Shown here piece by piece: positions 47,948 to 58,901 of a stretch of 64,000 nt of DNA. Made by a program: the position numbers and the translations under genes. The stretch comes from Diacronema lutheri (Eukaryota > Haptophyta > Pavlovophyceae > Pavlovales > Pavlovaceae), in contig JAGTXO010000017.1 of NCBI GenBank assembly GCA_019448385.1, positions 1 through 64,000 of the forward strand, in the 5' to 3' direction. Positions within the stretch are counted from its first letter, which is position 1. Each line of letters opens with the position of its first letter. Under the pieces are notes generated by a model, which did no database searches, was not told the DNA's origin, and saw only the letters and a list, made by a program, of their open reading frames with translations.

Positions 47948-50639
47948 CTGGGTGGAGGCGGGCGTGGGCGGCATGAGCGCGCGCGCGGCGGCTGAGCGTC
48001 GGCTGAGCAGCCGACGCGGCGGTTGGGCGCTTTTGCGCTGCCGCGTGCAGCATGTCCCCCCCCCCCCCCCCCCCTTCCCTTCCCCTCCCATCCCCTTCCT
48101 GTCCCCCTGCCGCCTCACCTCTGCACCGGGTTGAGCAGCGCCTCGACCGCCTCGGCAGTACGCTCGTCGCCACCGCCGCCCGCACCGCCGTGCTCAATGC
48201 CGAGCTCGTCGAGCAGCTCCTCGTCGCCGGCGCACTCCATCGCGCCGTCGCCGTCGCCACCGCCACCGCCGTCGCCACCGCCGCCGTCCGCGCGCTCGCC
48301 GCCCGCACGCGCCGCGCCGGCAGCCGCGCCCCCTGCCGTCCCGTCGGCCTCGTCCGCCTCGTCGGGCGGCGGCTGCGTCTCGTCAAACTCGGACTCGGCC
48401 TCACGCGCGCGCGCGACCGCCGCCTCCTCCTCCTGCGCGTCCTCCTCGTCGAGGGCGAGCAGCGTCGTCGCGTCCTCGCCGTCGTCGGCACCGTCGCCCG
48501 CGCCAGCCGCCGCGCCGGGCGCGGTCTCGGCGGCCGCGCCGGCCGCGTCTGCGCCTGCCGCGCCCGCCGCCGCGCCGCCGCCGCCGCCGCCCTCGCCCGC
48601 CGCGCCGTCGCGTGCCCCGTCCTCCGCCGCCGCGCCGGGCGGCAGCTGCGCGACGAGCATTTCGGCGAGCGCGCCCTTTTTGAAAAAGTCGGTGGTGAAA
48701 CCGCCCGCCTGGATGACGACGGAATCGAGGAGCTGCTTCTGCGTTGCCTTGCGCAAGATGTTCTCCTCCACCGTCGCCTCCGACACGAGCCTGTACACGT
48801 GCACCTGCGCCGCGGCGGCGGCGGCGGTGACGACGGCGGCGGCGGCGGCGGGGCGCGGACAACCGCGTTTAGACCGCAGGCGGCGGCACGCGCGGCGCGT
48901 GTGTGCGTCCGGCTGGCGCGCGTGCGCGCGCGCGCGCTCGCAGCGCTGCGGGGGCGGGCAGCGGGCGGGGGACGGGCGCCGCCCACCGCCCGCGGCGGGG
49001 GCGCACCTGCCGGGTCTGCCCAATGCGATGCGCTCGGTCCTGCGCCTGCAGGTCGATGGTCGGGTTCCAGTCCGAGTCGTAGAAGATCACCGTGTCCGCG
49101 CCGATCAGGTTGATGCCCAGCCCGGCGGAGCGCGTCGAGAGGATGAAGAGGAAGATCTTTGGCGAGAGGTTGTAACGGTCCATCAGCCGTTGCCGGTCCT
49201 CCACCTGCCATAGTGGGGGGGAGGGGAGGGGAGGGGGAGGGGAAGGGGAGGGGAGGGGGAGGGGAGGGGAGGGGGAGGGGAGGGGAGGGGAGGGGAGGGG
49301 AGGGGAGGGGGAGGGGAGGGACCCGGGGGGAGGGGAGGGGCCCGGGGGGAGGGGGGACGGTTTAATGGCGCGGAGGGCACCGCGGCGCGCGGCGGCTGGC
49401 CCACGCGCGGCGGCTGGCGCGCGCGCGGCGGCTGGCCCACGCGCGGCGCGGCGTGCGCGTGCCCGCGTCGATCCGTCGAGTCGCAAATACGTGTAGCCGG
49501 CAATGTTGATCCACGCCTCGAGCACGTCAAGCATCTTGGTCATCTGCGTGAAGAGGAGGCAACGATGGCCGCCCGTGTGCAGCGTGCGCAGCAACGCATC
49601 CAACACCTGCAGCTTGCCGCAGTCCCACTGTATCAGCCGCTTGTCCGGGAAGAAGATCGACTGGCGCATGCTCAGCGGACGCAGCGCGAGCGCGCACCGG
49701 CCGCTCGCCGCCGCGCGCGCGGCCGCGTCGCGCACGCCCGCCGCGCCCGCCGCGCCCGGCGGCGTGCGCGACGCGGCGAGCGCCGCCGGCCGCGCGGACG
49801 CCTGCCGCGTGATCGCGGTGAAGTTGCGTACGACGTGGCTCAAACTGTCGAGGCGGGCACGGTAGCCGCCAACGAGGCCGATGCAACGGCGCGCGCGCTC
49901 GCCCACCGTGCGCCGCGCGCCCGCCTCCACGACGGGCGGCACGAAGGGCGCAAAGTCGGGCACATCGCCGCCCGAGCCAACGCGGCCGCCGCTCGCCGGT
50001 GCGCACGCCAAGCCCGTGGCCGTGTCCTCGTCCGCGGCCGCGGCCGCGTCGGCTGCGGGCGCGCGCGCGTCGGCGAGCGGCGGCGCACCACCGCTGCCGC
50101 TGCCGACCGCGCCGTCGCCATCGCTGTCCAATTCGACGATCAGAGGCCGCGCGCGCGGACCCGCCGCACCCGCCGTTGCGTCCGTGGCCGGCGCGGCGGC
50201 GTCCGCGTCGCCGCTGCCGCCATCGCCGCCATCGGCGCACGGCTCCCACCCGCCGCGGAAGGCGGGGCCGCACGCGAGCAGCTCAAGGTGCGTGCGCAGC
50301 GGGCCGCGCAACGCGCTCTCCCAGTCGAAGCCGCCACCGAGCATCGGCCGTGCGTCCTCGGCCCCCTCGCCGTCGGCGCCGTCCGCACGCCGCGGCGCGC
50401 GGTGCCCACCAGTGGCCGGCCCGTCGCGCAGCGAGTCGGCGTACTCGGCCATCGCCGCGAGCAACTCGGCGCGCGGCGGCACGGCGACGGCCGCGCGAAG
50501 CCGCCGCCCGTAGAGCGGCGCGCGCGCACAGCGCGCCTCGGAGAGGCGGGCGGCGCGCGCGAGCACGGCCGCACGCCAGCGCGCATCGCGCTCGGCCGCC
50601 TTGGCCAAGAAGGGCGCGACGCGGCTCGTGCGCGCGCAA

Positions 50640-50671
<32 letters not shown>

Positions 50672-51255
50672 CGAGCGCGGTGTCGCCGCCGGCTCGACGG
50701 CGCAGCCGCTCGCGCGCGGCGACAGCGCGTCGCGCCCTTCGCCGCCGTCGCCGCCGGTGCAGTCGCCGCCGCCGCCATCGCCGCCACCCCCACCGCCGCC
50801 GCCGCTGCCACCGCCCGCCGCACCGCCCGCCTGCGGCTGCGCGCCCGTCGGCGCTGCCTTGCCAACGCGCGCGCCGCCACCGCCGCCTCCACCACCGCCG
50901 CCACCGCCGTCCGCCCCGACCGCGAGCAGCGCGCCCGCCTTGCCAAAGGAGAGGGTCGTCGCGGTGCCAGCGAGCAGCGAGACCATCGCCGCACGGCGCG
51001 CGTCACACGCGCCGCGCGCACCGCAGCCGCCGCTCGGCCGCGCGCCCGCCGCGCCCGCTGCGCCCACGCCGCCACCGACGCCGCCACCGGCAACGTCGGA
51101 CGCGCGCGTTGCGCACGCGGCGCCGTCGGCGGCGGCCGGCCGCCACGCCGTGCCGCCGCTGCCGCCACCAAGCGACGGCGTGCGCGTGACGAGCGGCACG
51201 AGCAGCGGCGGCGGCCCCGCCGCCCGGCCCGCCGTGTCGGCACCTGCACCGTCTC

Positions 51256-51304
<49 letters not shown>

Positions 51305-51729
51305 GGCCGCGGCGCTGGCCGCGGGCGGCGGCGGCGAGGCGCGCGGCGGTGGCAGCCGCCCGGCGCGCACGCACACGGCGGGCAGCGCCAACTCAGCCGC
51401 GCGCGCGCACGCGAGCTCGTCGAGCCCCTCCGCCTCCGCGTCGGCGAGGTCGCAGTTGAGGAGAGACCAGAGCGGCCCGCCTCCAACCCCGAGCGGGTCG
51501 CTGCTGCGCGCGGCTGAGCGGCTCGCGACGAGGGCCTGGTAGGGCGCGTGGACGCGCAGCGGGCGCATTTCGTGCGGCAGCAAGATGGGCCGCTCCTCGA
51601 AGAGGTCCGGGTGGTTGCACACCTTGCGCAGCTGCATGAGCACGTTCATCATACCCACGAACGAACCCGAACGCAGCGTGCCGCGTGTCTCGGACGAGGC
51701 CATAAAGTCCTCGTACCTAACGAGCCAAA

Positions 51730-51761
<32 letters not shown>

Positions 51762-52996
51762 GGGGGGGCGCGGCCGGGGCGGCGGTCGGAGCGGCGCCGC
51801 CGCGCGTGTGGCTGTGCGGCTGTGCGGCTGTGCGGCTGTGCGGCTGTGCGGCTGTGCGGCTGTGCGGCTGTGCGGCTGTGCGGCTGTGCGGCTGTGCGGC
51901 TGTGCGGCTGTGCGGCTGTGCGCGCACAGGAGACGCTGTCGCTTGGAGAGGGGGCAGGGGAGGGTGTGGAAGATCTTTGGCAACAAGGACTTCTCCACGT
52001 CCGCCTTGAGTCTGCGCAGCAAAAAGGGGCGCAAGATGGAGTGCAGCCGCTCGATGAGCGCGTGGTCCACGTCGGCACTCCCGTCAATCATCCCGGACAC
52101 CTGCGCCGGGAAGGGCGGTTTGAAAAGGGGCGCACGAGGCGGTTTGAAAAGGGGCGGCGGGAGGCGGAGGGCAGGCGGCGCAGCGAATGAGCAGCGCACG
52201 GGCCGATCAACGCGCACGGCGCGCGGGCGCGCCGTGCGCGCGGGCGCCCCCCCCCCCCCCCCCCCCGCGCCCTTCTGCGCGTGGCGCGCACAGGCGTGGA
52301 GAACCACTCCTTGAATTCCTTGTGGCTCTCGAAGACGTGGGGCATCAGAAAGTGGAGCAGCGACCAGAGCTCCATCAAGTTGTTCTGCAGAGGCGTGCCC
52401 GTCAGCAGCAGCCGGCGCTTCGAATTAAAATGGAGCAGCGTCTGCCATCGCACCGAGCGGAAGTTTTTAATGTGGTGCGCCTCGTCGAGGATCAAGTACT
52501 TCCAACGCTTCCGACGAAACGCAGCCTGCGCGCACGGAGCGCACGCGCGCGCCGCGCCGTGAGCGCGCGCGCGCAAGCGGCCGCGCGGTGGGCACGCGGC
52601 CGCGCGCCGCGCCGCGCCGCGCCGCTCGGCCGCGCGCGCGCGTGCGCTCACTTGGTCCTGGATGACGAGCTTGTACGAGGTGATGCAGATGTGGAACGCG
52701 TTGGTGCGGCTCCAGCCCTGCCGCTTCCCCTTGCGCTCCTTGAGCGAGCCGAGGTACGTGAGCACTTTAAAAGCGGGCGCAAACTTTTTGACCTCCATCT
52801 CCCAGTTGACCACCACCGACGAGGGCACGACGATCAAATGGGGGCCCCACACGCCCTTCTCGACGGCGAGCCACGCGAGCAGCGCGATGGTCATCAGCGT
52901 CTTGCCCAGCCCCATCTCGTCTGCCAAGATGCCGTTGAGGCATTTTGCGTACATGGAGACAAGCCAGTCAAGCGCCACATGCTGTGCACAGCCAGA

Positions 52997-53051
<55 letters not shown>

Positions 53052-56000
53052 ACAGGCACAGCGGCACAGCGGCAGGGCGGCGCGGCGGTGAGTGGCTGCC
53101 CAGCCTATACCCCCCCCCCCTCTCCATTCCCATATCGCGCACCTGATACTCGCGCAGCGTGGCGCGAATGAGGTGGGGCACGGCAACACGAATGCCGCTG
53201 CCGCTGCTCGCCAGCGTGTGACCCGTTGGCGCCGCCGCGTTCGCCGAGTCGATCGCCGCTTGCATCCGCTCGCCCTCGGGCAGCGCCTGCAGCGCGCGCC
53301 CGGCTGCGTCGTCGTCGTCGTCGCCGTCCGACCCGCCACCGCCGCCACCGCCGCCCGCGCGCCGGCGCACGCCGCGCGAACGCGCGCCGCCCGCCGCGCC
53401 GCGCGCGCCCGCGCCGCTGCCTGAGGCGCCGCCGCCGCCGCCGCCACGGTCGGCGCCCTCACCCGCCGCCGCGCCCGCCGCTTCGCCCGCCGCGTCGCCG
53501 TTGACAAGCGCAGCCGCCTCGCCGGCCGACGCGGGCGCGCCTGCGAGCGCCGCGTGCGCAACCCCGGCCCCGCCCCCGGCCCCGCCCCCGCCTCCGCCCT
53601 CGCCTCCGCCTCCGCCCTCGTCCCCGCCCCCGTCCATCCGACCGCCCTCGCCGCCATCCGCGCCGGCAGCCGCGCCAATCAGCTGCAGCGCCGGCTGCGT
53701 CTCGCCAGTCAGACCGCCAGCCAGACCGCCAGTCAGACCGCCAGTCAGCGCCGGCTGCGTCCCGCCCGGCACCTCCGCGCCGTCGCCCGTGCGGCGCGCG
53801 CGCGCCGCATCCGCGCGGTCGGGCAGGCGCGGCAGCTCGACGAGCGGCTCAGCAAAGGTGGCGGACGAGACACGTGTTCGCCGGCGGTGGCCGACGCCCG
53901 GCAGCGCGTCGTGCGCGGCGGGCGCGCCCGCGCTCGGCCCGCCGCCGCAGCCCGCGGCCGCGTCCGCCGCCGCGTCCGCCGCGCCGGGCGCGCCGCCCAC
54001 CGCCCCCGCGGCGGGCAGGGCGGGCGCGGGCAGTGCGGCGGTGGGCGGCGGCGGGGGCGCGGCGTGCGCGAGGTCGTGCATCAACATCGTCGAGTAACGC
54101 TCCGTCTGGCCGACGAGGAAATCGAGCTGCCGGTTGCGCGCCTCCTGCCGCACCTTCGAGAGCGCCAACTCGTGCTTCCACCGCACCACTCGCTCGACCT
54201 GCGACCAGAAGGCACGCACCTGCTTCGCGACGCGCGCAGCGGCGCGGCGCTGTGCGCCGAGCGCGTCCGCCTCGCCCTTGAGCCGCCGCCGCTCCGCGTC
54301 GTTGTGCCACCGCTCCACCGCCTTGGCCACGCGCTTTGCCTGCGCCTGCTTCCACCGGCGCTCATCGGCAAAATCCTTGGCGAGCCATGCCAGCTCATCG
54401 AGTAGGTAGTCGTGGTGGCTTTTGGGCCTGCGCGCACCGCATCGCACGCGGCACGCGGCGCGCAGGCGCAGGCGCAGGCGCGCGCGCGCGCCGCCGCCGC
54501 CGCCGCCGCCGCCGCCGAGCGCGCGCGTGAGCGCAGGCCCGGGCAGAGCGGCGTGGCAGCGGGCTGCGTGCCTCTTCGGCCTGCACGCTCGGCGCGGGCG
54601 CGCGCGCGCGCGCAGGCGCGGGCGCAGGCGCGCGCGCGCGCGCGCGCGCGCGCGAGCTGGCGCGCGAGCTGGAGTGGCGCACCTGCGATCGCGGTCTGCA
54701 GCCTCGGGGGCGCGGACGAGCGAGCGCAGGGCGCCGAGCGCCTTCTCGTGGTCGATGCGCACGCGGTCGGCGGCGAGCAGCGTCGCGACCTTCTCGTCGT
54801 CGTCGCGCGCGCCGCCAGCCGCGCCCGACGGCGCGGCGCGGCCGGCGCTCGCAGCGCCCGCCGCCGCGTCCGGCGCGGCGGCGGGCGCGGCGGCCGGCAT
54901 CGCGGGTGGCAGCGGCGCCTGCGCGCTGCGCAGCGCACGAGACTCGCGCACGGGCGGCACACGCGCGCCCGCGCCGTCGCCGGCTGGCGGCGACGGCGCG
55001 CCGGACGCCGCGCCCACCACCGCGGTGCCACGGCCCGCGCCGCGGCCGCCGCCAACGCGCGCCGCGCCGCCTGCCGCTGCGCCGGCCGGCGACGGCGCGC
55101 GTGGCGGCGGCGGCGGCGGCGGTTCGACGGCGGCGGCCACCGCCGCGCGCGGGCGCAGCGGCCTCGACGCGCCCGCGCCCGCGGCCGCCTCGCTGGCGAC
55201 GGCGCCGGCCGCGCCCACGCCGCGGCCACGCGCGCGCCCGCGCAGGGGCGAGCTGCCGCCACGCGCTGCGCCGCCGCGGCCGAGCGCCCGCCCGCCGCGC
55301 GCGCCCGCAGTCGCAGGCGGCGTGGTTGCGTCGGCGCCGCCCCCCTGCCCGGAGGTGCGACGCGCGCCTCCCTCGTCGCCGTCCGCGTCGCTCGCCTCGT
55401 CGTCCGAGCCCGACTCGCCCTCCGCCTCCGCCTCGCCCTCATCGTCGCACTCCGACGCCGACGGCGACGCGGCGCCGTCGTCCGCGTCACCTCGCGCGCG
55501 CGCGCCGCCCACCGCCGCCCTCGAGCCGGCCGCCGGCGCCTTGCCGCCAGCGCCGCCCGTGCCCGCGCCGCGGCCGCTCGGCGCCCCTGCGCCGTTGCCT
55601 GTGCTCGCGCGCGCGCCCGTCTCGCCGCCGTCCGTCTCGTCCTCGGAGTCGACGATGCGCCGCCGCACGGCTGTCACGCCAACCGTCACGCCATCCGTCA
55701 CGCCATCCGTCGCGCCGCGCTCGCCGCCGGCCGGCAGCGGCGACAACGGCGGGGCGCCAAACGTGGGCGCTGCGGCGCGGCGCGGCCGCGCGCGCTGGCG
55801 CGTGCCCGCGAGCTGCGCGGGCAGCAGCCGTCGCCCGCTCGGCGCGCCCTCGCCCCCCGCGAGCGGGCCGCGCGCGCGCGGCACGCGCGGCTCGAGCGAT
55901 CGGACGGGCGCAAAGAGCGCGCCGCCCGCGCCAGTGCGCGAGGCGCCGGCGCTGCTCAGCGCCAACGCTCGCGCGCCGGCGGGCGCGCAGCCGCGCGCAG

Positions 56001-56431
56001 CCTCCTCGCCGCCCGACTCGTCGCCGTCGTCGCTCCCGCTGACGCCGGCCGCGCGCGCGCTGGCCGCGCGGCCCGCGTGCAGACGTCCGGCCGCGGCGAC
56101 CGCGCGCGAGCGGATGTCCGAGCTGCGCGCAGCGTGCGCGCCAATCTCGGCGGCGACGGCACGCATCGCCTCGTGTGGGTCGAGCGCCTCGCTGCGCGCG
56201 CGCAGTTGGAGGCGCGCGCGCCGCGCGCCGCGCGCGTGAGCCGCACGCGCGCACGTGCGCAGCACGCGACGCGCGCGCGGTCGCGCGCACGCGCGAGCGC
56301 GAGCGCGAGCGCGCGACGCCGGGCGATGCGCGCCGGCGCGCTCGCGATGGCAGTGCGCGCCGCGCGCACCTCTGCTCGCCCGTCCCTCCCATCCCGCGCG
56401 CGCCAGGGCCGTCCCCTGCGCTGCGTCGCAT
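40115..56431 (-). CDS. SWR1: SWR1/EP400/PIE1-type Snf2 chromatin-remodelling ATPase
   Basis: Thirteen-exon model complement(join(40115-43981, 45463-45807, 46093-46604, 47489-47826, 48119-48804, 49007-49204, 49463-51716, 51928-52100, 52292-52525, 52652-52981, 53143-54427, 54683-56191, 56370-56431)), about 3,930 residues, all phases consistent. Domains: HSA ([20 protein letters not shown]); ATPase lobe 1 ([52 protein letters not shown]); [20 protein letters not shown]; then an approximately 650-residue low-complexity insertion; lobe 2 ([47 protein letters not shown]). The split ATPase plus HSA identifies the SWR1 class, which exchanges H2A for H2A.Z. A SANT-like domain follows ([24 protein letters not shown]), then a Gln-rich tail (poly-Q, YEQQ repeats), as in EP400/Domino. 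One intron (49205-49462) has a GC donor. The exon 13 length assumes no further introns. Confidence 0.92.
44070..45276. repeat. 16-bp intronic minisatellite (about 75 copies)
   Basis: Tandem GGTGCAGGGCGCAGCC, almost perfect, with scattered single-base variants (GTGTAGGG, GCAGTCGG, GTGGAGGG) and several shortened units (GGTGCAGGGCC). It fills most of the 1,481-bp intron 43982-45462 of the remodeler gene. It keeps every frame open and creates misleading repeat ORFs. Confidence 0.97.
45851..45890. repeat. Intronic 40-bp poly-G run
   Basis: Located in the remodeler intron 45808-46092. In the sense strand it is poly-C, ending about 43 nt upstream of the acceptor AG. Confidence 0.95.
46691..47410. 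repeat. 46-bp intronic minisatellite (about 15.5 copies)
   Basis: The unit starts CGCAACCCGGCCAGCAGCGC and ends TTTGGCCTTTCG, with a period of exactly 46 bp (46,695; 46,741; 46,787 and so on). The copies look identical throughout. It lies inside the 884-bp intron 46605-47488 of the remodeler gene. There are no unique spacers, so it is not a CRISPR array. Confidence 0.97.
47887..47947. repeat. Intronic 61-bp poly-G run
   Basis: In remodeler intron 47827-48118, sense-strand poly-C about 60 nt before the acceptor. A short C run (48,056-48,074) lies near the donor side on the plus strand. Confidence 0.95.
49213..49355. repeat. GGGGA-type purine tract in an intron
   Basis: Imperfect GGGGA/GGGAG repeats on the plus strand. 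In the remodeler's sense strand this is a CCCCT pyrimidine tract directly upstream of the acceptor at 49205. Confidence 0.9.
51730..51760. repeat. Intronic 31-bp poly-G run
   Basis: In remodeler intron 51717-51927, sense-strand poly-C starting about 13 nt from the acceptor. Confidence 0.95.
51808..51921. repeat. 8-bp intronic repeat GTGCGGCT
   Basis: About 14 perfect tandem octamers in remodeler intron 51717-51927, next to the donor. Confidence 0.95.
52999..53049. repeat. Intronic 51-bp poly-G run
   Basis: In remodeler intron 52982-53142, sense-strand poly-C about 17 nt before the acceptor. Confidence 0.95.
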
Positions 56432-56670
56432 CTTTGCGCCCAGCGCTGGGGCGTGTCAGCGCGCGCCAGTCGACCTGTGCTGCGCGGGGCTACTTAGTGT
56501 CTGCCAAAAAAAAAAATGTCCGCTGGACTGAAGGGCCGCGTCCAGTCGAACGGGCCAGCAGACCGCAGGGTTCGACGGGCCGGGGCGCGCGCCCGCGACT
56601 CGTCGGTAATCGCGCACTTCTCGAATCCGGCCGTCAGAGCGCTCTCGCCGACGCAGTCGCACCGCGGCGT

Positions 56671-56876
56671 GCGCGCTCACCTCGCTCGACCGGGAGGTCT
56701 TCGCGGCACTGGAGGGCCACGTGGGCCCGATGCAGCGGCGCCTCCACGAGTTCCCGCCGCGGTAGGCGGTCGTTGTCGGCAGTTTTGGCGAATGGTCGGC
56801 CGGGCTGGCTGCCCTCCTCAAGTCGCTCTCGCACAGGATCGGTGCCCTCCTCAAGGCGCCTTCCATCCTGAAATAA
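56671..56876 (+). pseudogene. Dispersed gene-fragment copy (VGPMQ motif), copy 2
   Basis: One plus-strand frame reads ALTSLDREVFAALEGHVGPM then QRRLHEFPPR, a TAG at 56763-56765, then AVVVGSFGEWSAGLAALLKS and SHRIGALLKAPSILK before TAA at 56874. The first part resembles the fragment at 34.13-34.22 kb. An in-frame stop and lack of a start make it a relic. An A11 run (56,507-56,517) lies about 150 bp upstream. The rest of 56,432-57,038 shows no gene I can support. Confidence 0.45.
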
Positions 56877-57038
56877 TGTCCGGGTCTGTGCGCTTGACGA
56901 AGGGCGTTCGTCCCGGGAGGGCGGCGGTCGTCCAGTCGACCGCGCGTAGCGTGCCACTGCCCCGCTTGCTGAAAGCACGTCTGCTCGCCAAGGATCACGA
57001 GGCGCGTGACGGCGCACGCGCGCGCTGAGCGTACGGCC

Positions 57039-58727
57039 ATGGTCACGCGGCTGCCCGCCGACGTGCTCGCGCGCGTCGGCGCGCTCATCGGGCCGGAAGA
57101 CGCGCTGTGCGTGCGCGCGTCGTGCCGCGCCTTTGCGCACGCGCTTCCCGCACCGACACGCACGCCGCGCTCTGCGATGCTGCGCTCGCGTGCGCTTGCC
57201 GCATGGGCGTGGACGCTGCCCGGCTTCAGCTCGGACGCCATTTCCGCGCGGAAGCAGACGTGGCTGTGCGCGCTGGCGGCGAGGGCTGGATGCGTCGGCA
57301 CGATGGCGTTGCTGCGCGAGCGTGGCTGCGGGTGGGACAGCGGCACGTGCTCCGCTGCAGCTGGGGGTGGCCACCTCGAGGTGCTGCGGTGGGCGCGAGA
57401 GCGCGGCTGCGAGTGGGACAGCGGCACGTGCTCCGCTGCAGCTGGGCGTGGCCACCTCGAGGTGCTGCAGTGGGCGCGAGAGTACGGCTGCGGGTGGGAC
57501 AGCGGCACGTGCTCCGCTGCAGCTGGGCGTGGCCACCTCGAGGTGATGCGGTGGGCGCGAGAGCACGGCTGCGAGTGGGACAGCAGCACGTGCTCCGCTG
57601 CAGCTGGGGGTGGCAACCTCAAGGTGCTGCGGTGGGCGCGAGAGCACGGCTGCGAGTGGGACAGCGGCACGTGCTCCGCTGCAGCTGCGGGTGGCCACCT
57701 CGAGGTGCTGCAGTGGGCGCGAGAGCACGGCTGCGAGTGGGACAGCGGCACGTGCTCCGCTGCAGCTGGGCGTGGCCACCTCGAGGTGCTGCAGTGGGCG
57801 CGAGAGCACGGCTGCGAGTGGAACAGCAGCACGTGCTTCGCTGCAGCTGCGGGTGGCCACCTCGAGGTGCTGCAGTGGGCGCGAGAGCACGGCTGCGGGT
57901 GGAACAGCAGCACGTGCTTCGCTGCAGCTGCGGGTGGCCACCTCGAGGTGCTGCAGTGGGCGCGAGAGCACGGCTGCGAGTGGAACAGCAGCACGTGCTC
58001 CACTGCAGCTGGGGGTGGCCACCTCGAGGTGCTGCAGTGGGCGCGAGAGCACGGCTGTGATTGGGATTGCTTCACATGCTACGTGGCAGCTGCGGGTGGC
58101 CACCTCGAGGTGCTGCAGTGGGCGCGAGAGCACGGCTGCGGGTGGGACAGCAGCACGTGCTCCGCTGCAGCTGGGCGTGGCCACCTCGAGGTGCTGCAGT
58201 GGGCGCGAGAGCACGGCTGTGATTGGGATCGCCTCACATGCTACGCGGCAGCTGTGGGTGGCCACCTCGAGGTGCTGCAGTGGGCGCGAGAGCACGGCTG
58301 CGAGTGGGACAGCGGCACGTGCTCCGCTGCAGCTGGGGGTGGCCACCTCGAGGTGCTGCAGTGGGCACGTGAGCACGGCTGCAAGTGGAACAGCAACACG
58401 TGCTTCGCTGCAGCTGAGGGTGGCCACCTCGAGGTGCTGCAGTGGGCGCGAGAGCACGGCTGCAGGTGGAACAGCAGCACGTGCTTCGCTGCAGCTGAGG
58501 GTGGCCACCTCGAGGTGCTGCAGTGGGCACGTGAGCACGGCTGCGAGTGGAACAGCAACACGTGTTACGCTGCAGCTGGGCGTGGCCACCTCGAGGTGCT
58601 GCGATGGGCGCGAGAGCACGGCTGCGAGTGGGATCCGAAGCTTTGTTTGCGCGGCGCGCTCTCTTCTGGCAACGCGCGCATGGCCGATTGGGTGCAAGCG
58701 CAGCTGGCGCAGCAGCAGCAGCCGTGA
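57039..58727 (+). CDS. F-box-like protein with about 16 ankyrin-type repeats
   Basis: A single exon of 562 residues. The N-terminus (MVTRLPADVLARVGALIGPE, then CVRASCRAFAHAL) fits an F-box. From about residue 90 the protein is a regular array of 27-residue units of the type GHLEVLQWAREHGCEWDSGT, continuing CSAAAGG, encoded by 81-bp DNA repeats that are nearly identical between copies. Such units are the ankyrin-like repeats common in haptophyte genomes and giant viruses. An F-box plus repeat architecture suggests a substrate-recognition subunit of an SCF ubiquitin ligase. The repeat ends in a short unique tail (GNARMADWVQAQLAQQQQP). The ATG at 57039 was preferred over an in-frame GTG at 57006 because it begins the F-box. 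The reverse strand of the array yields long shadow ORFs. Confidence 0.85.
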   Translation: MVTRLPADVLARVGALIGPEDALCVRASCRAFAHALPAPTRTPRSAMLRSRALAAWAWTLPGFSSDAISARKQTWLCALAARAGCVGTMALLRERGCGWDSGTCSAAAGGGHLEVLRWARERGCEWDSGTCSAAAGRGHLEVLQWAREYGCGWDSGTCSAAAGRGHLEVMRWAREHGCEWDSSTCSAAAGGGNLKVLRWAREHGCEWDSGTCSAAAAGGHLEVLQWAREHGCEWDSGTCSAAAGRGHLEVLQWAREHGCEWNSSTCFAAAAGGHLEVLQWAREHGCGWNSSTCFAAAAGGHLEVLQWAREHGCEWNSSTCSTAAGGGHLEVLQWAREHGCDWDCFTCYVAAAGGHLEVLQWAREHGCGWDSSTCSAAAGRGHLEVLQWAREHGCDWDRLTCYAAAVGGHLEVLQWAREHGCEWDSGTCSAAAGGGHLEVLQWAREHGCKWNSNTCFAAAEGGHLEVLQWAREHGCRWNSSTCFAAAEGGHLEVLQWAREHGCEWNSNTCYAAAGRGHLEVLRWAREHGCEWDPKLCLRGALSSGNARMADWVQAQLAQQQQP

Positions 58728-58901
58728 TAAGATGCCCACTCCCCCTCCCCTTCCCCCCCCCCCCCTCCGTCCTCCTTTTCTTCCCGAGCGCGCAGCGACA
58801 TTCGTCGGCCAGTCACTTGACAAAAATTAGTGTTGACAATCCAGTTCAGTGAAGACTCTAAGTATGGCGGAGACGAGACGAAAGCGCATGCAACGATGGC
58901 G

